A stretch of DNA of 64,000 bases from Mycolicibacterium rhodesiae JS60 (GCA_000230935.2 AGIQ01000011.1:49476-113475); one strand, 5' to 3'. Positions 36,398 to 45,974 are shown, counted from the stretch's first letter. The notes: a model not told the origin generated them from the sequence alone. Numbers and translations are program-made.

Positions 36398-37551
36398 CAG
36401 CGGCCGCCGAGGATGTCGCGGGCGACGAGCATGCGTTGGACTTCGATCGTTCCGGAAGCGACTGTTGCCGCCTGCGCGTAGCGCCAATGGTCCTCGATTG
36501 CTCCGCCGAGGACGGAATCGGTACCGCTATCGAGTGATCTAGCGCCGATCGCGTCGAAGAGTAACTCGGCGACCTTCTGGTCGCACAGGGTCGTGGCAAT
36601 ACGCGCCGCACTCGCTGCCGCGGGTGCACCGGGGTCGTCCAGCAGCGAAACAGCCCGATATGCGAGTAACCGCGCGACCCGCAGGTCGATCGTTGCACGC
36701 ACCCAGCGGGTTTGGATGGTTTCAGGCAGTTTCTCCCAGTCGGACCCGAGCTGCTGACGAAGCCGCTCGAGTAGGGATTCGCAGCGCGCGTATCGCGCGA
36801 TGCCGACGCGTTCGAATGCCAGCGCGTCCCTGATCACCTGCCATCCGCCGCCGACCTCGCCGAGGACCTCGTCGACGTGCACCCGGACATTGTCGAAGAA
36901 AACCTCGTTGAGATGGTGCGGGCCGAGCATGGACTTGATCGGCCGCGCGGTGATACCGGCACGGTCCATCGGAACGAGGAACATGGTGTGTTTCCGGCCG
37001 CGCGGTGCCGCCGGGTCGGTCAGTGTGGCCAGCACGCACCACTCGGCCATCAAAGCGTATGAGGTCCAGATCTTTTGGCCGTTCACCACCCAGCCGTCAG
37101 CATCCTCGACCGCGCGGGTACGCAGTGACGCGAGGTCCGATCCAGCCTCCGGTTCCGAGAAGCCCTGACACCAGATGACCTCGCCGGAGGATATCGCCGG
37201 CAGGTGGCGGTCTTTCTGTTCGATTGTGCCATAACGCATGATCGCCGGCCCCACCCAGTTGATGCCCATGTACTGGGCGCCCCGTGGTTCGTGGTGGGCC
37301 CACATTTCCTCACGCACGACTGTCTGCTGCCACACCGAACCGCCGCCACCGCCGTGCTCCTTGGGCCACGCCAGCGCCAGCAGACCCTCGTCGGCGAGTA
37401 GTTTGCAAAATGATTGGGCGGTCGCGAGGTCCTGCGGATCGTCGGAGAATGCGCCGAGGAAACCCGCTGGTATATGTGCGGCGATGAGGTCACGCAGCCG
37501 AGTGCGCAATTGCGCGGCGTCCTCGCCCAGGTCGTATTCCACTGCGGTCAT
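36397..37551 (-). CDS. Acyl-CoA dehydrogenase, full-length subunit (pair A)
   Basis: A 384-residue flavoprotein with WCQGFSEPEAGSDLASLRTR (near 128), VVNGQKIWTSYA (near 155) and the C-terminal ASGTIEVQRMLVARDILG, all conserved FadE features. It dehydrogenates an acyl-CoA at C2-C3. Together with the shorter neighbour it fits an alpha2-beta2 pair. It overlaps the next gene by 4 nt (ATGA). Confidence 0.87.
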   Translation of the reverse strand: MTAVEYDLGEDAAQLRTRLRDLIAAHIPAGFLGAFSDDPQDLATAQSFCKLLADEGLLALAWPKEHGGGGGSVWQQTVVREEMWAHHEPRGAQYMGINWVGPAIMRYGTIEQKDRHLPAISSGEVIWCQGFSEPEAGSDLASLRTRAVEDADGWVVNGQKIWTSYALMAEWCVLATLTDPAAPRGRKHTMFLVPMDRAGITARPIKSMLGPHHLNEVFFDNVRVHVDEVLGEVGGGWQVIRDALAFERVGIARYARCESLLERLRQQLGSDWEKLPETIQTRWVRATIDLRVARLLAYRAVSLLDDPGAPAAASAARIATTLCDQKVAELLFDAIGARSLDSGTDSVLGGAIEDHWRYAQAATVASGTIEVQRMLVARDILGGR

Positions 37552-38663
37552 CCCTTCGGCAGTCCGAGCACGTGCTCACCGATGATGTTGCGTTGAACTT
37601 CCGAGGTGCCGCCGTAGATTGTCGCGGCCAGGCCGTCGTGCCGTTCGAACTCGAGGTCCGGGTCGGTGGCCGAGGCCGGTCCGGCAACCGCAGCCGCCAG
37701 CTCCCAACTACGTTGCAAGGTCGTCGATCCCAACAGTTTGAGGATGTGTGCTTCCGGGCTGGGACGGCCGGCGTTGTCGCCCTGCAGGGCCCGGTAACCA
37801 GTCGCGCGCAGCGCCTCGGCGTCGGCGAGTAATGTGCCGACCGCGTGGCAGTCGTCCTGGTTTCGGCCGTGGCGATTGGACCTCACTGTCTGCAGACCGC
37901 GCTGGATCTCCACCCAGTTCATCACCCAGATCATCTGGCGTTCATGCTGCAGCGAAGCCATCGCGACCTGCCAGCCGGCGTTCTCGGGACCCAGCAGCGC
38001 ATCGGACGGTACTTCGACGTTCTCCAGGAAGACTTCGCAGAAGGTCTCATCCGAGCGGGACGCCATGCGAATGGGGTTGATCGTTATGCCGGGGGAGCGA
38101 AGGTCCAGGGCAAAGCATGAAATGCCCTGGTGCTTGGGCGCGTCGGCGTCGGTGCGGGCATACAGGGTGCACCACCGTGATTCGTGCGCCTGAGTGGTCC
38201 AGATCTTGTGGCCGTTGACGACGTAGACGTCTCCGGTCTTGGTGGCGCGGGTCTTGAGCCCGGCGAAATCCGATCCCGCTTCCGGTTCGGACATCCCGAG
38301 TGCCCACCATTCGCGGCCGTTCAGACACGGCACCAGCAGGCGTCCAATCTGTTCGGGCGTCCCGAACGCCCTGATTGCCGGCGCTGCGACATTGGGGCCG
38401 GCGATATTGGGTAGCTTCGGTGCGGAGCGCAGAGCGGCTTCGAGGCGTACTTCGAGAGCCTCGGCGGTGCCGAGGTTGCAGCCCCCGTGCTGGGGCGACC
38501 AGGTGGGTTGAATCCAACCCGCTTCGAAACTCGCGTGCTGGTATTCCCGCCGCAGCCCGATGTCCCACCGATAGACGCTGTAGCGCCGGTAGTAGTCGTC
38601 GGGCAGCACGGATGTCAGCCAGGCGGCGAACTCGGCCCGTAGATCCTCGGCCACCGATGTCAC
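37548..38663 (-). CDS. Acyl-CoA dehydrogenase, full-length subunit (pair B)
   Basis: A 371-residue acyl-CoA dehydrogenase with WWALGMSEPEAGSDFAGLKT (near 120), VVNGHKIWTTQAHES (near 150) and C-terminal YGGTSEVQRNIIGEHVLG. I take GTG 38663 as start because it overlaps the upstream stop by 4 nt (GTGA), as elsewhere in this operon. It probably pairs with the subunit encoded directly upstream. Confidence 0.87.
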   Translation of the reverse strand: MTSVAEDLRAEFAAWLTSVLPDDYYRRYSVYRWDIGLRREYQHASFEAGWIQPTWSPQHGGCNLGTAEALEVRLEAALRSAPKLPNIAGPNVAAPAIRAFGTPEQIGRLLVPCLNGREWWALGMSEPEAGSDFAGLKTRATKTGDVYVVNGHKIWTTQAHESRWCTLYARTDADAPKHQGISCFALDLRSPGITINPIRMASRSDETFCEVFLENVEVPSDALLGPENAGWQVAMASLQHERQMIWVMNWVEIQRGLQTVRSNRHGRNQDDCHAVGTLLADAEALRATGYRALQGDNAGRPSPEAHILKLLGSTTLQRSWELAAAVAGPASATDPDLEFERHDGLAATIYGGTSEVQRNIIGEHVLGLPKG

Positions 38664-39739
38664 CGGGCAGCCTCGCAAAGGTACCGCTCACCGGCCAGCC
38701 GGTAGAGACTCGAACTGTCGCCGAGCTGCGCTGACCCGATCCAGGCTCGGCGCAGGTACAGATGTGCGTCGTGCTCCCAGGTTTGGCCCAGGGCACCGAG
38801 TACCTGCACGGTCGACTGGGTGACCCGAAGGGCCGCTTCGGATGCGGCGGCCTTGGCCAGAACGCAGCTGAGGTAGCGCTCCGACGGCGAGACATCGTCG
38901 TCGGCGCGCGCCGCGGCGACATAGACGAGGCTACGAGCGCGTTCGACCAAGACCAGGCAGTCGGCAAGCGCATGTTTGACGCCTTGGTACGAGCCGATCG
39001 GATGGCCGAATTGCATTCGGGTGCAGGCGTGTTCTGTCGCGATGTCCAGCGCACCTTGCGCCACGCCGACCAGTTCTGCCGCGGCTGCCAACAATGCTGC
39101 GCCCAAGGCGCTCTCCGAGTGCACCGGTGCGTACCAGTCAACCGGGGCGTCGACCGCGACAGTTGCCATCGGGCGCGACGGGTCTGCGCTCGAGGTGGCG
39201 GTGATCTCGGCGTGTCGGGAGTCGACCGCCGCTACGACGGTTCTGCCGTCCTCGTCGCACAACATGACCACCATGTCGGCGACGGCAGCATCGATTACCG
39301 CGACGGCCCGCCCGCGCACCCGACCCTCGGAGACGGAAAACGGGACGCCGGCTAGACGCTCGTCCTCGGGATGCACCGCCAGCGCGGCGACGGTTCCGGT
39401 TGCGATGGCGGTGAGGAGATCGGTGGCATCGTGTCCGGCGGCCCGCAGGACACCCGCAGCCATCCCGACACTGGTGACCATGGGAATCGGCGCGACAAAG
39501 GCGCCGCAGGTCTCCAGCGCGAGAGCGAGATCCAGCGTGGTCAGGCCCAAGTCGTCGTCGCCGAAGCCGCGGGACGCCAAGGAGGTCCAGCCGAGCTGCT
39601 GGCTGACGGCCCAGAGGGCACGACATGCGTCCGGATCGGTGTACGACCGGCGGGCGAGGTCGGAGGAGCACTCAGTCACCAGGACCGCGCGCATGGCATC
39701 GCGGAGGTCCAATTGATCTGACGTAGGCCCGATCTCCAC
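38660..39739 (-). CDS. Acyl-CoA dehydrogenase, partner subunit (pair B)
   Basis: The 359-residue protein has acyl-CoA dehydrogenase N- and C-domains (LDLALALETCGAFVAPIPMV near 70; RMQFGHPIGSYQGVKHALAD near 245; VLGALGQTWEHDAHLYLRRA near 325) but no S-E-P-E-A-G-S-D FAD block, like the first partner subunit. It is the first gene of a five-gene operon running to 33999. Upstream (39745-39775) is an AT-rich patch suited to a promoter. Confidence 0.82.
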   Translation of the reverse strand: MEIGPTSDQLDLRDAMRAVLVTECSSDLARRSYTDPDACRALWAVSQQLGWTSLASRGFGDDDLGLTTLDLALALETCGAFVAPIPMVTSVGMAAGVLRAAGHDATDLLTAIATGTVAALAVHPEDERLAGVPFSVSEGRVRGRAVAVIDAAVADMVVMLCDEDGRTVVAAVDSRHAEITATSSADPSRPMATVAVDAPVDWYAPVHSESALGAALLAAAAELVGVAQGALDIATEHACTRMQFGHPIGSYQGVKHALADCLVLVERARSLVYVAAARADDDVSPSERYLSCVLAKAAASEAALRVTQSTVQVLGALGQTWEHDAHLYLRRAWIGSAQLGDSSSLYRLAGERYLCEAAR

Positions 39740-39815
39740 CCTTACCCCTTTTTATATAAAGATAGTAAGTTATAACCGGCGGCGTCAAGACGCGAGATCC
39801 CGACACGCTGGTCGG

Positions 39816-40541
39816 TCAGTTGCCGGCGCGACGCCGAGCCTCCAAAGGGACAACCGGCGGGCGCGCGGAAGGTCCTCGGGTGACAGCGTTGAGTCGAATT
39901 TCGGGCAGGTCGACCGAACTCGGCACCGTGTCGAGCCACGCAACGGTCGCGGCGACGTCGGTTGCCGTGATCGCATGCATCTCGAACGGAACATCTTGCA
40001 GCATCTCGGTTTCCACGGGGCCGGGCGTCACGATGTGAACCGTGATCCCGTCTCGGTCGACCTCCAAGGCCAACGCACGCGCGTAAGCATTCATCCCCGC
40101 TTTGGATGCGGAATAGGCCGTGCGCGCCGGCATGGGTTCGTGTGCCGCGGAGGATGAAATGAAGATGAACCGCGAACCGGGAATCATCAGTGGCAAGGTG
40201 GCATGGGTGACCACAAAGCAGGAATCGAGATTGGCGGAAATGGTCGTCCGCCATTGCTCGAACGTCTGCTTTCGCGCATAGGTGCCGCCGAGCACCCCGG
40301 CAGCATGCACGAGCAGGTCCACCCGGGGCAGGTTTGCCATTGCGGCGGTGAATGATTCGGGTGATGTAGCGTCGGCCACCATCCAACGAGCGCCGATCTG
40401 TGCCGCGGCTTCGCGTAACGGCTCTTCGTGACGTGCGGTGAGTACGACGTCGTAACCCCGGTCGGCGAGAACCGCACCGCAACGCTTTCCGATCCCACCG
40501 CTGCCACCGGTGATCACGGCGATCCTACCGAGGCTGGGCAC
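39816..40541 (-). CDS. Short-chain dehydrogenase/reductase
   Basis: A 241-residue classical SDR with VITGGSGGIGKRCGAVLADR (cofactor loop near 10), VHAAGVLGG (near 82), FISSSAAHEP and YSASKAGMNAYARALALE (catalytic Tyr-Lys near 146-150), and VTPGPVETEML. Start GTG 40541 follows GGAGGT. It is transcribed in the same direction as the downstream dehydrogenase operon, 76 nt before it, and 19 nt after the GntR gene. Confidence 0.86.
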   Translation of the reverse strand: MPSLGRIAVITGGSGGIGKRCGAVLADRGYDVVLTARHEEPLREAAAQIGARWMVADATSPESFTAAMANLPRVDLLVHAAGVLGGTYARKQTFEQWRTTISANLDSCFVVTHATLPLMIPGSRFIFISSSAAHEPMPARTAYSASKAGMNAYARALALEVDRDGITVHIVTPGPVETEMLQDVPFEMHAITATDVAATVAWLDTVPSSVDLPEIRLNAVTRGPSARPPVVPLEARRRAGN

Positions 40542-40560
40542 CGTTACCTCCTGTGGCTGT

Positions 40561-41379
40561 TCAGACGCGCCAATTCTGGCCGCGGGCGAGCATCTGGGGA
40601 GAAGTGGCGACAATGCGTTGCGAACCGTCGGCACCGAGCACGTAGGTCTGGGTGTCCGCCAGGTGGCGGGTGGCGATCTTGCGCGCACGCTCGGCATCGC
40701 CGGTCGCAATGGCGTCGGCAAGAGCGGTGTGAGTCTTCAGCACGGCCCGCCGCTCGGTGCGCGAGGGATAGTCGCCGGTCGCGGCCGAGTTTTCGGCCCA
40801 TCGTTGTTCGTGGTTGCTCCACAACGCCTCGAGACTTCCCACCACGGCGACCACAGTGGCGTTGCCGCATCCGCGCACGAGGGCGTGATGGAACTGGCGC
40901 CCGAGGTCGGTGAATTTCGGCCCGTCGTCGAGGTGGTCGGTCATCGCCTTGTTTAGCGACTGCAGTTCAGCAACGATGGTCTTTGCCCGGTCGGTGCGCT
41001 GGGCTGCCAGTGCAGCGCAGGTGGGTTCGAGATCCCGCAGGGCTGTTCCCAAGTCGCTCAATGGGACGTGCTCGCTCTGCAACACCAGGCCGATCATGTA
41101 TGCCGCACTCGCTTTGGTGGGCGCGTGCACGAAGGCCCCGCCCTGGTTCCCGCGCCGGACCGATACCAGGCCTTCGGTCTCGAGGATACGCAGCGCCTCA
41201 CGCAACGACACCAAGCTGACATTGAACCGCTCCACCAGCACTGCCTGCGGGGGGAGCAGATCGCCGTCGACGAGCTCACCGTCGACGATCTGTCGGCGCA
41301 ACTCGTCGGCCACGGTCTCTGCGATCCGGGGCGATGTCAACCGCCTTCGGGCCTCCTGACCCACTCCAAGCGTCGCCAT
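40561..41379 (-). CDS. GntR-family regulator (FadR-type C-domain)
   Basis: A 272-residue regulator with an N-terminal winged helix (IVDGELVDGDLLPPQAVLVE; VSLVSLREALRILETEGLVS, residues about 30-75) and an all-helical FCD ligand-binding domain with DLGRQFHHALVRGCGN (near 155) and LKTHTALADAIATGDAERAR (near 212), where His residues usually bind a metal. Start ATG 41379. It probably controls the SDR/dehydrogenase operon and the divergent P450. An imperfect palindrome, ATCATTGCGAAGAT, lies in the 140-nt gap at 41451-41464. Confidence 0.88.
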   Translation of the reverse strand: MATLGVGQEARRRLTSPRIAETVADELRRQIVDGELVDGDLLPPQAVLVERFNVSLVSLREALRILETEGLVSVRRGNQGGAFVHAPTKASAAYMIGLVLQSEHVPLSDLGTALRDLEPTCAALAAQRTDRAKTIVAELQSLNKAMTDHLDDGPKFTDLGRQFHHALVRGCGNATVVAVVGSLEALWSNHEQRWAENSAATGDYPSRTERRAVLKTHTALADAIATGDAERARKIATRHLADTQTYVLGADGSQRIVATSPQMLARGQNWRV

Positions 41380-41450
41380 GTGCAATCCATCCGTAGGTGG
41401 TCGAGGTGGATGCGACCGACTGTCGTCGCCGCAGGTGCTAAAAGGCTATC

Positions 41451-41464
41451 ATTGCGAAGATTAC
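41451..41464. promoter_or_regulatory. Candidate GntR operator between gntR and P450
   Basis: ATCATTGCGAAGAT matches its own reverse complement at 10 of 14 positions and lies in the AT-richest part of the divergent gntR/P450 region. Assignment to the GntR protein is by position only. Confidence 0.35.
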
Positions 41465-41519
41465 CAAATCGTCCGGCCAGTCGGATGATTGGCGCCGTTA
41501 TCGATGCGAGGTCGATGAG

Positions 41520-42686
41520 ATGAGCATTCCGAAGGTTGACAATCCGGACTTCTGGCGTGGTGAGCCAGATGCCGAGCTGGCGCGACTTCGGGACAGCTGC
41601 CCCGTTGCGCATCAACCTGAAGGGGATTACTGGCTCGTGTCGGCACACGCGTTGATCGCCGGAATCAGCAAGGATCCGCAGACCTACAGTTCGGCTCGCG
41701 GAGTGTTGGTGGGCGACCGGGCTCGCGCGGTGGCCGCTGCCGACTCCATCTTGTACGTCGATCCGCCCCGCCATGTCAGCATGCGGCGAATTGTCAACAG
41801 AGCCTTCACGCCGCGCCGGATCGCCGAATTGGCACCGGTGGTCGAGCGCATCGTCGGCGCCGTGCTGGACGCGATCGACCCAGCTCAACCGGTCGACGCC
41901 GTCGACGCAATCTGCGCGCCCATACCGCTGTTGGTGATCGCTCACATGTTGGGAGTGCCAGGCACAGACCTCGACAAGTTTCGCATGTGGTCCGACGCGA
42001 TCGCGATCGCGGCAACCGACCCTACCGACTCCCGCGCGCTCGACGCGGTCGGCTTCTTCACCTATTTCAACGACAAGCTCGACGCCCGAGCGACCGAGGC
42101 CGATCCGCCGCACGACATTCTCTCGGCGATTATCGGTGACTCGGACCTGACCCGAGCCGAACAACTGGGCTTCTGTATGAGCCTGCTGGTAGCGGGAAAC
42201 GAAACCACGCGCCACCTCATCAGCGGCGGATTGGTCGCTTTGGCGGAACACCCCGAACAGCGGCGCACATTGGTCGAAGATCCTTCCCGGATACCGACAG
42301 CTGTCGAGGAAATGCTCCGATGGGTGACGCCGATTGTCGCCATGTCCCGTACGGCAACCTGTCCGATCAGCCTCGCCGATGCTGAAATCCCTTCTGACGC
42401 TTACTTGGTGATGCTGTACGCGGCAGCAAACCGCGATACCTCGGTGTTCGGTCCCGATGCCGATCAATTCGACGTCAACCGGTCGCCCAACCCGCATCTG
42501 GCGTTCGGAATCGGCGAGCATTTCTGCCTCGGTGCGGGACTTGCGCGACTGGAGGCACAGATTGTCTTCACACAGATTCTGCGCCGATGGCCCGATTACC
42601 GACTGTTGCCGGGCCGACAACGCGGCGCCTCGACCCTGCTTCGCGAGACGGCCAGCCTGCCTGTCCTTCTCGCACCGTCAGGCTGA
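41520..42686 (+). CDS. Cytochrome P450 (third of three)
   Basis: A 388-residue P450 with I-helix LLVAGNETTRHLISGG (near 222), K-helix VEEMLRWVTPIV (near 262) and haem loop FGIGEHFCLGAGLARLEAQ (Cys near 336). The N-terminus MSIPKVDNPDFWRGEPDAEL is typical of mycobacterial CYP families acting on fatty or steroid-like acids. No ferredoxin gene accompanies it. It faces away from gntR and runs into the Rieske gene region. Confidence 0.88.
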   Translation: MSIPKVDNPDFWRGEPDAELARLRDSCPVAHQPEGDYWLVSAHALIAGISKDPQTYSSARGVLVGDRARAVAAADSILYVDPPRHVSMRRIVNRAFTPRRIAELAPVVERIVGAVLDAIDPAQPVDAVDAICAPIPLLVIAHMLGVPGTDLDKFRMWSDAIAIAATDPTDSRALDAVGFFTYFNDKLDARATEADPPHDILSAIIGDSDLTRAEQLGFCMSLLVAGNETTRHLISGGLVALAEHPEQRRTLVEDPSRIPTAVEEMLRWVTPIVAMSRTATCPISLADAEIPSDAYLVMLYAAANRDTSVFGPDADQFDVNRSPNPHLAFGIGEHFCLGAGLARLEAQIVFTQILRRWPDYRLLPGRQRGASTLLRETASLPVLLAPSG

Positions 42687-42732
42687 GGGGCAGCCGCGGC
42701 GTGCATATCGGCGTCGATGAAGTCGGTGCCCT

Positions 42733-42756
42733 TTACAGATGTCCCGCTGAGTGTCT
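42733..42756. promoter_or_regulatory. Weak island operator candidate (TTACAG-N12-GTGTCT)
   Basis: Same 24-bp spacing as sites 1-6 but with only partial arm symmetry. It lies 57 nt upstream of the Rieske oxygenase start in an AT-rich stretch, next to CCTAT-N10-ATAGG (42761-42780). Included because of its position and spacing; it may be chance. Confidence 0.25.
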
Positions 42757-42812
42757 TTTTTCCTATGTTAGCATTAATAGGAACTAGGCCCGGCGCTCGA
42801 GAGGTGGTGTGG

Positions 42813-43775
42813 ATGCCCACAGCGGGGGTGCGCTTTCCCATCCCGAACTACCCGAAAGGGTGGTTCCAAGTGGCCTACAGTCGCGACATCGCCGAAGGCC
42901 AGATCGTCTCGCTGCACTACTTCGGCCAGCAGCTGCTCTGCTTCCGCGGCGCATCGGGATCGGCGCACGTTCTCGATGCGCACTGCCCGCATCTCGGCGC
43001 CGACATCGCGGTCGGGGGCACGGTTCGCGACGATTGCGTCGTCTGCCCGTTCCACGGTTGGGTGTTCAACGCAGCCGGCGGCAATGTGGAGATCCCGTAC
43101 ACCAAGGCGCCCAACCGGGTGGCGCGGCTGCGCTCGTGGCCGACGGTGGAGCGGGCCGGCATCGTCTTCGTCTGGCATGCCCCCGACGGCGGCGAGCCGG
43201 AGTGGGAATTGCCGAAGATCCCCGAAGCTGAGGATGCAGCCTTCGACTTCTACGCCCCTGAGGAGGCGCGATGGCGATTCCGGTCGCACCCGCAGGAAGT
43301 ATTCGAAAATACGGTTGACATAGCACATTTCGCCACAGTGCACGGTGTCGCAGCGTTCGGCCGTCTCGACGTCCAGCACGACGGTCACCTGTTCCGCGCG
43401 GTCGCCGAGGTCAATTTCGTGACCCCCCGCGGACCGGTGTCCGGGGCAGTGGATTCCGAATTGTTCGGGATAGGGATCGACGTCGTGAGGCATCGGGGAC
43501 TCGGGCGGTCGTGCACGCTGTTGACGGTGACACCGATCGATGGCGAGTACGTCGATGCCCGGTACACCTTCTTCGTTGCGCTCGACCCGGAGACCGGCGA
43601 AAGAACGCGCATGGGAATGGGATTCGCACGCGACTTCTGCAAGCAGATCGAACAGGACATCCCGATCTGGGAAGCCAAACTCTATCGGGAGAGGCCGGCG
43701 CTCGCCACGGGTGAGTCGGCGATCACGGAATTCCGGAGCTGGGCCGCGCAGTCGTATTCGACGCCGATGCCGTGA
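42813..43775 (+). CDS. Rieske [2Fe-2S] oxygenase, KshA-like
   Basis: The 320-residue protein has the Rieske cluster motif C-x-H...C-x2-H in DAHCPHLGAD and CPFHGWVF (near 54-80). The catalytic mononuclear iron segment is ENTVDIAHFATVHGV (near 165-180), with Asp and two His. Overall length and layout resemble 3-ketosteroid 9-alpha-hydroxylase oxygenase and related ring hydroxylases. The required ferredoxin reductase is not in the window. Start ATG 42813 has AGAGGTGG upstream, with in-frame GTG codons at 42804 and 42807 as alternatives. Confidence 0.85.
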   Translation: MPTAGVRFPIPNYPKGWFQVAYSRDIAEGQIVSLHYFGQQLLCFRGASGSAHVLDAHCPHLGADIAVGGTVRDDCVVCPFHGWVFNAAGGNVEIPYTKAPNRVARLRSWPTVERAGIVFVWHAPDGGEPEWELPKIPEAEDAAFDFYAPEEARWRFRSHPQEVFENTVDIAHFATVHGVAAFGRLDVQHDGHLFRAVAEVNFVTPRGPVSGAVDSELFGIGIDVVRHRGLGRSCTLLTVTPIDGEYVDARYTFFVALDPETGERTRMGMGFARDFCKQIEQDIPIWEAKLYRERPALATGESAITEFRSWAAQSYSTPMP

Positions 43776-43788
43776 GGAGGGGGCGAAA

Positions 43789-45255
43789 ATGACGACGGTG
43801 CGCTCGTACGACAAGCTCTATATCGGTGGCCAGTGGCGTGAAGCCGAACGCGGCGAGCTTCTTTCGGTCGTCTCGCCCCACACCGAGGAGGTTGTCGCCC
43901 ACGCACCGAACGGGTCGATCGCGGACATCGACTCGGCGGTGCGGTCTGCGCGAAGCGCCTTCGACGAAGGCCCCTGGCCGCGGATGGCCGTGTCCGAACG
44001 CATCGCCGTCTTGGACAAGTTCGCCGCTGTCTACGGCAGTCACGTCGATGACATGGCGGATTTGATCACGGCGGAAATGGGTTCACCGGCAAGCTTCAGT
44101 AGGTTGGGTCAGGCTGCCGGGGCGGCGACGATGATGCGCCTGGCCACCGAGACGGCGCGCACGTTTCCCTGGGTGCAACGACGCAACGGATTGTTGGGCG
44201 AGGTTCATCTGCGGCGAATGCCGGTCGGGGTGGTGGGGATCATCATTCCCTGGAATGTGCCGCAGAACCTGCTGATGCCCAAGCTGATTCCCGCACTTGT
44301 CGCGGGCTGCAGCGTCGTCGTCAAGCCGGCCCCCGAGACGCCGCTGGACTCGCTGTGGGTGGCCGAGATGGTGGACGAGATCGGGTTGCCCGAGGGAGTG
44401 GTGTCGGTCGTGCCCGGGCAGAGCACGGCCGGTGAGGCGCTGGTCCGTCATCCCGGTGTCGACAAGATCGCGTTCACCGGCAACTCGGCCACCGGCCGTC
44501 GGATCGCGGCCATCTGCGGTGACCAACTCAAGCGCTACAGCCTCGAGCTCGGCGGCAAGTCCGCCGCCATCGTGCTCGATGACGCCCACATCGACAAGAC
44601 GGTCGCCGGCTTGAAGATGGCGGCGCTGATGAACAACGGACAAGCCTGCGTGGCTCAAACCCGCATCCTGGTGAGCGAACGTCGGTATGACGAATTCGTC
44701 CAAGCGCTGGCACAGATGATGGCGGAGTTGGTGATCGGCGACCCGGCCGATACGGCGACCGACATCGGGCCGCTGGTATCCGCCAAGCAGCAACAGCGGG
44801 TTCAGGACTACATCCGGGTGGGGGAGGCCGAGGGCGCCAGGATGGTGATCGGTGGCGCAGACACCCCCGCTGAGCGCGGCTGGTATGTGCGGCCGACACT
44901 GTTCGCGGACGCCAACAATGACATGACCATCGCGCGGGAGGAGATCTTCGGCCCGGTTCTGACCGTGATCAAGTACGCCGACGAAAGTGACGCCGTGCGC
45001 ATCGCCAACGACAGCGAGTTCGGGCTGGCCGGCTCGGTGTGGACCTGCGACGCGGCTCACGGCCTGGATATCTCCGGCCGGATCCGCACGGGTACGTACG
45101 GCATCAACATGTACATGCTCGATATCTCCAGTCCTTTCGGTGGATTCAAGCAGTCGGGGATCGGTCGTGAGTTCGCCGAAGAAGGCCTCGCGGAGTACAC
45201 CGAGCTGCAGTCGGTCGTCAGTGCGAGCCGGCTGCCCACACTGGCGGACGGCTGA
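43789..45255 (+). CDS. Aldehyde dehydrogenase (NAD-dependent)
   Basis: The 488-residue ALDH shows GIIIPWNVPQNLLMPKL (near 148), FTGNSATGRRIA (near 228), catalytic Glu in SLELGGKSAAIV (near 250) and catalytic Cys in NNGQACVAQTRIL (near 285), followed by EEIFGPVLTVIKY. It oxidises an aldehyde to an acid, probably the product of the dehydrogenases in the island. Start ATG 43789 follows GGAGGGGG and lies 13 nt after the Rieske gene. Confidence 0.92.
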   Translation: MTTVRSYDKLYIGGQWREAERGELLSVVSPHTEEVVAHAPNGSIADIDSAVRSARSAFDEGPWPRMAVSERIAVLDKFAAVYGSHVDDMADLITAEMGSPASFSRLGQAAGAATMMRLATETARTFPWVQRRNGLLGEVHLRRMPVGVVGIIIPWNVPQNLLMPKLIPALVAGCSVVVKPAPETPLDSLWVAEMVDEIGLPEGVVSVVPGQSTAGEALVRHPGVDKIAFTGNSATGRRIAAICGDQLKRYSLELGGKSAAIVLDDAHIDKTVAGLKMAALMNNGQACVAQTRILVSERRYDEFVQALAQMMAELVIGDPADTATDIGPLVSAKQQQRVQDYIRVGEAEGARMVIGGADTPAERGWYVRPTLFADANNDMTIAREEIFGPVLTVIKYADESDAVRIANDSEFGLAGSVWTCDAAHGLDISGRIRTGTYGINMYMLDISSPFGGFKQSGIGREFAEEGLAEYTELQSVVSASRLPTLADG

Positions 45256-45398
45256 GCTGCCATGGGAGGCAGGGTCGTCGGCGACTCCGCAGGTCCGCAG
45301 AGCAGGCTGCGGCCGTACTTTGGCTCAACGACTCGAACATGACCAGTTCCACTTCCCGTCATCGCGCAAGGCGGAGGTGACAACGAGGTGAAGGAGGC

Positions 45399-45974
45399 AT
45401 GATGGAAGTGCCGCACGCAAGGCCGACCTCCAACAGCCGTAGACCACGGCGTACCGACGCTCAAGTCACTGCCGAACCGGTGCCGCTTCACGAACTGCAC
45501 ATCGTCACGGTATCGGTGGCGGACGCGGTTCAATGGATCGGTGGCTGGCTCACCGACCGCGCGTTGGCGGGGTGGGAGGTGAGTGTGTTCGCCCCGGAAT
45601 CGGTGGACCCGACGACGCTGCGCATTCTGGGTGCATCACATCGGCCTTTGTCCGAAATCGCATTCACGACAGACGTTGACCGAATCCAACCTGTGGTGTC
45701 GGTAGACGCCGCCATTGCCTGCGCTGAGCCCGATCTGTGGGACGAATTGTGTCGCCGGTACGCACCCCAAGCGTCGCGGATCCTGTTCTGGGGACAGCTG
45801 CCCGACGTTGCGGTCGACGCCGACATCGTGCCGACCGACTATCGCATGAGCAGCGCGGCGAACGCCTTCAAGATGCACGCGCTATGGAGCTTGGGGTTGG
45901 TCGGCCCGCCTGCGATCACGGAGCGGTTCTACCGGCTGTCGGTGCCGGGGCGGCGCGCTGCGCAGCCGGCTTAG
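45399..45974 (+). CDS. Unknown protein in the Rieske-ALDH gene run
   Basis: I do not recognise this 191-residue protein. It has an Arg-rich N-terminus, then alternating beta-alpha segments (LHIVTVSVADAVQWIGGWLT; GWEVSVFAPE; ILFWGQLPDVAVDADIVPTD) that suggest a Rossmann-like or flavodoxin-like fold without a glycine-rich loop. ATG 45399 and 45402 are adjacent. The ribosome site is AAGGAGG. It lies 143 nt after the ALDH and 46 nt before the amidohydrolase, so it is likely part of the same operon. Confidence 0.6.
   Translation: MMEVPHARPTSNSRRPRRTDAQVTAEPVPLHELHIVTVSVADAVQWIGGWLTDRALAGWEVSVFAPESVDPTTLRILGASHRPLSEIAFTTDVDRIQPVVSVDAAIACAEPDLWDELCRRYAPQASRILFWGQLPDVAVDADIVPTDYRMSSAANAFKMHALWSLGLVGPPAITERFYRLSVPGRRAAQPA

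Noticed and set aside
39745..42785. A shared GntR operator among the AT-rich patches at 39750-39775, 41440-41470 and 42760-42785
   Set aside because: Each patch has its own weak symmetry, but I could not align them to one motif. Only the palindrome nearest gntR is kept, at low confidence.
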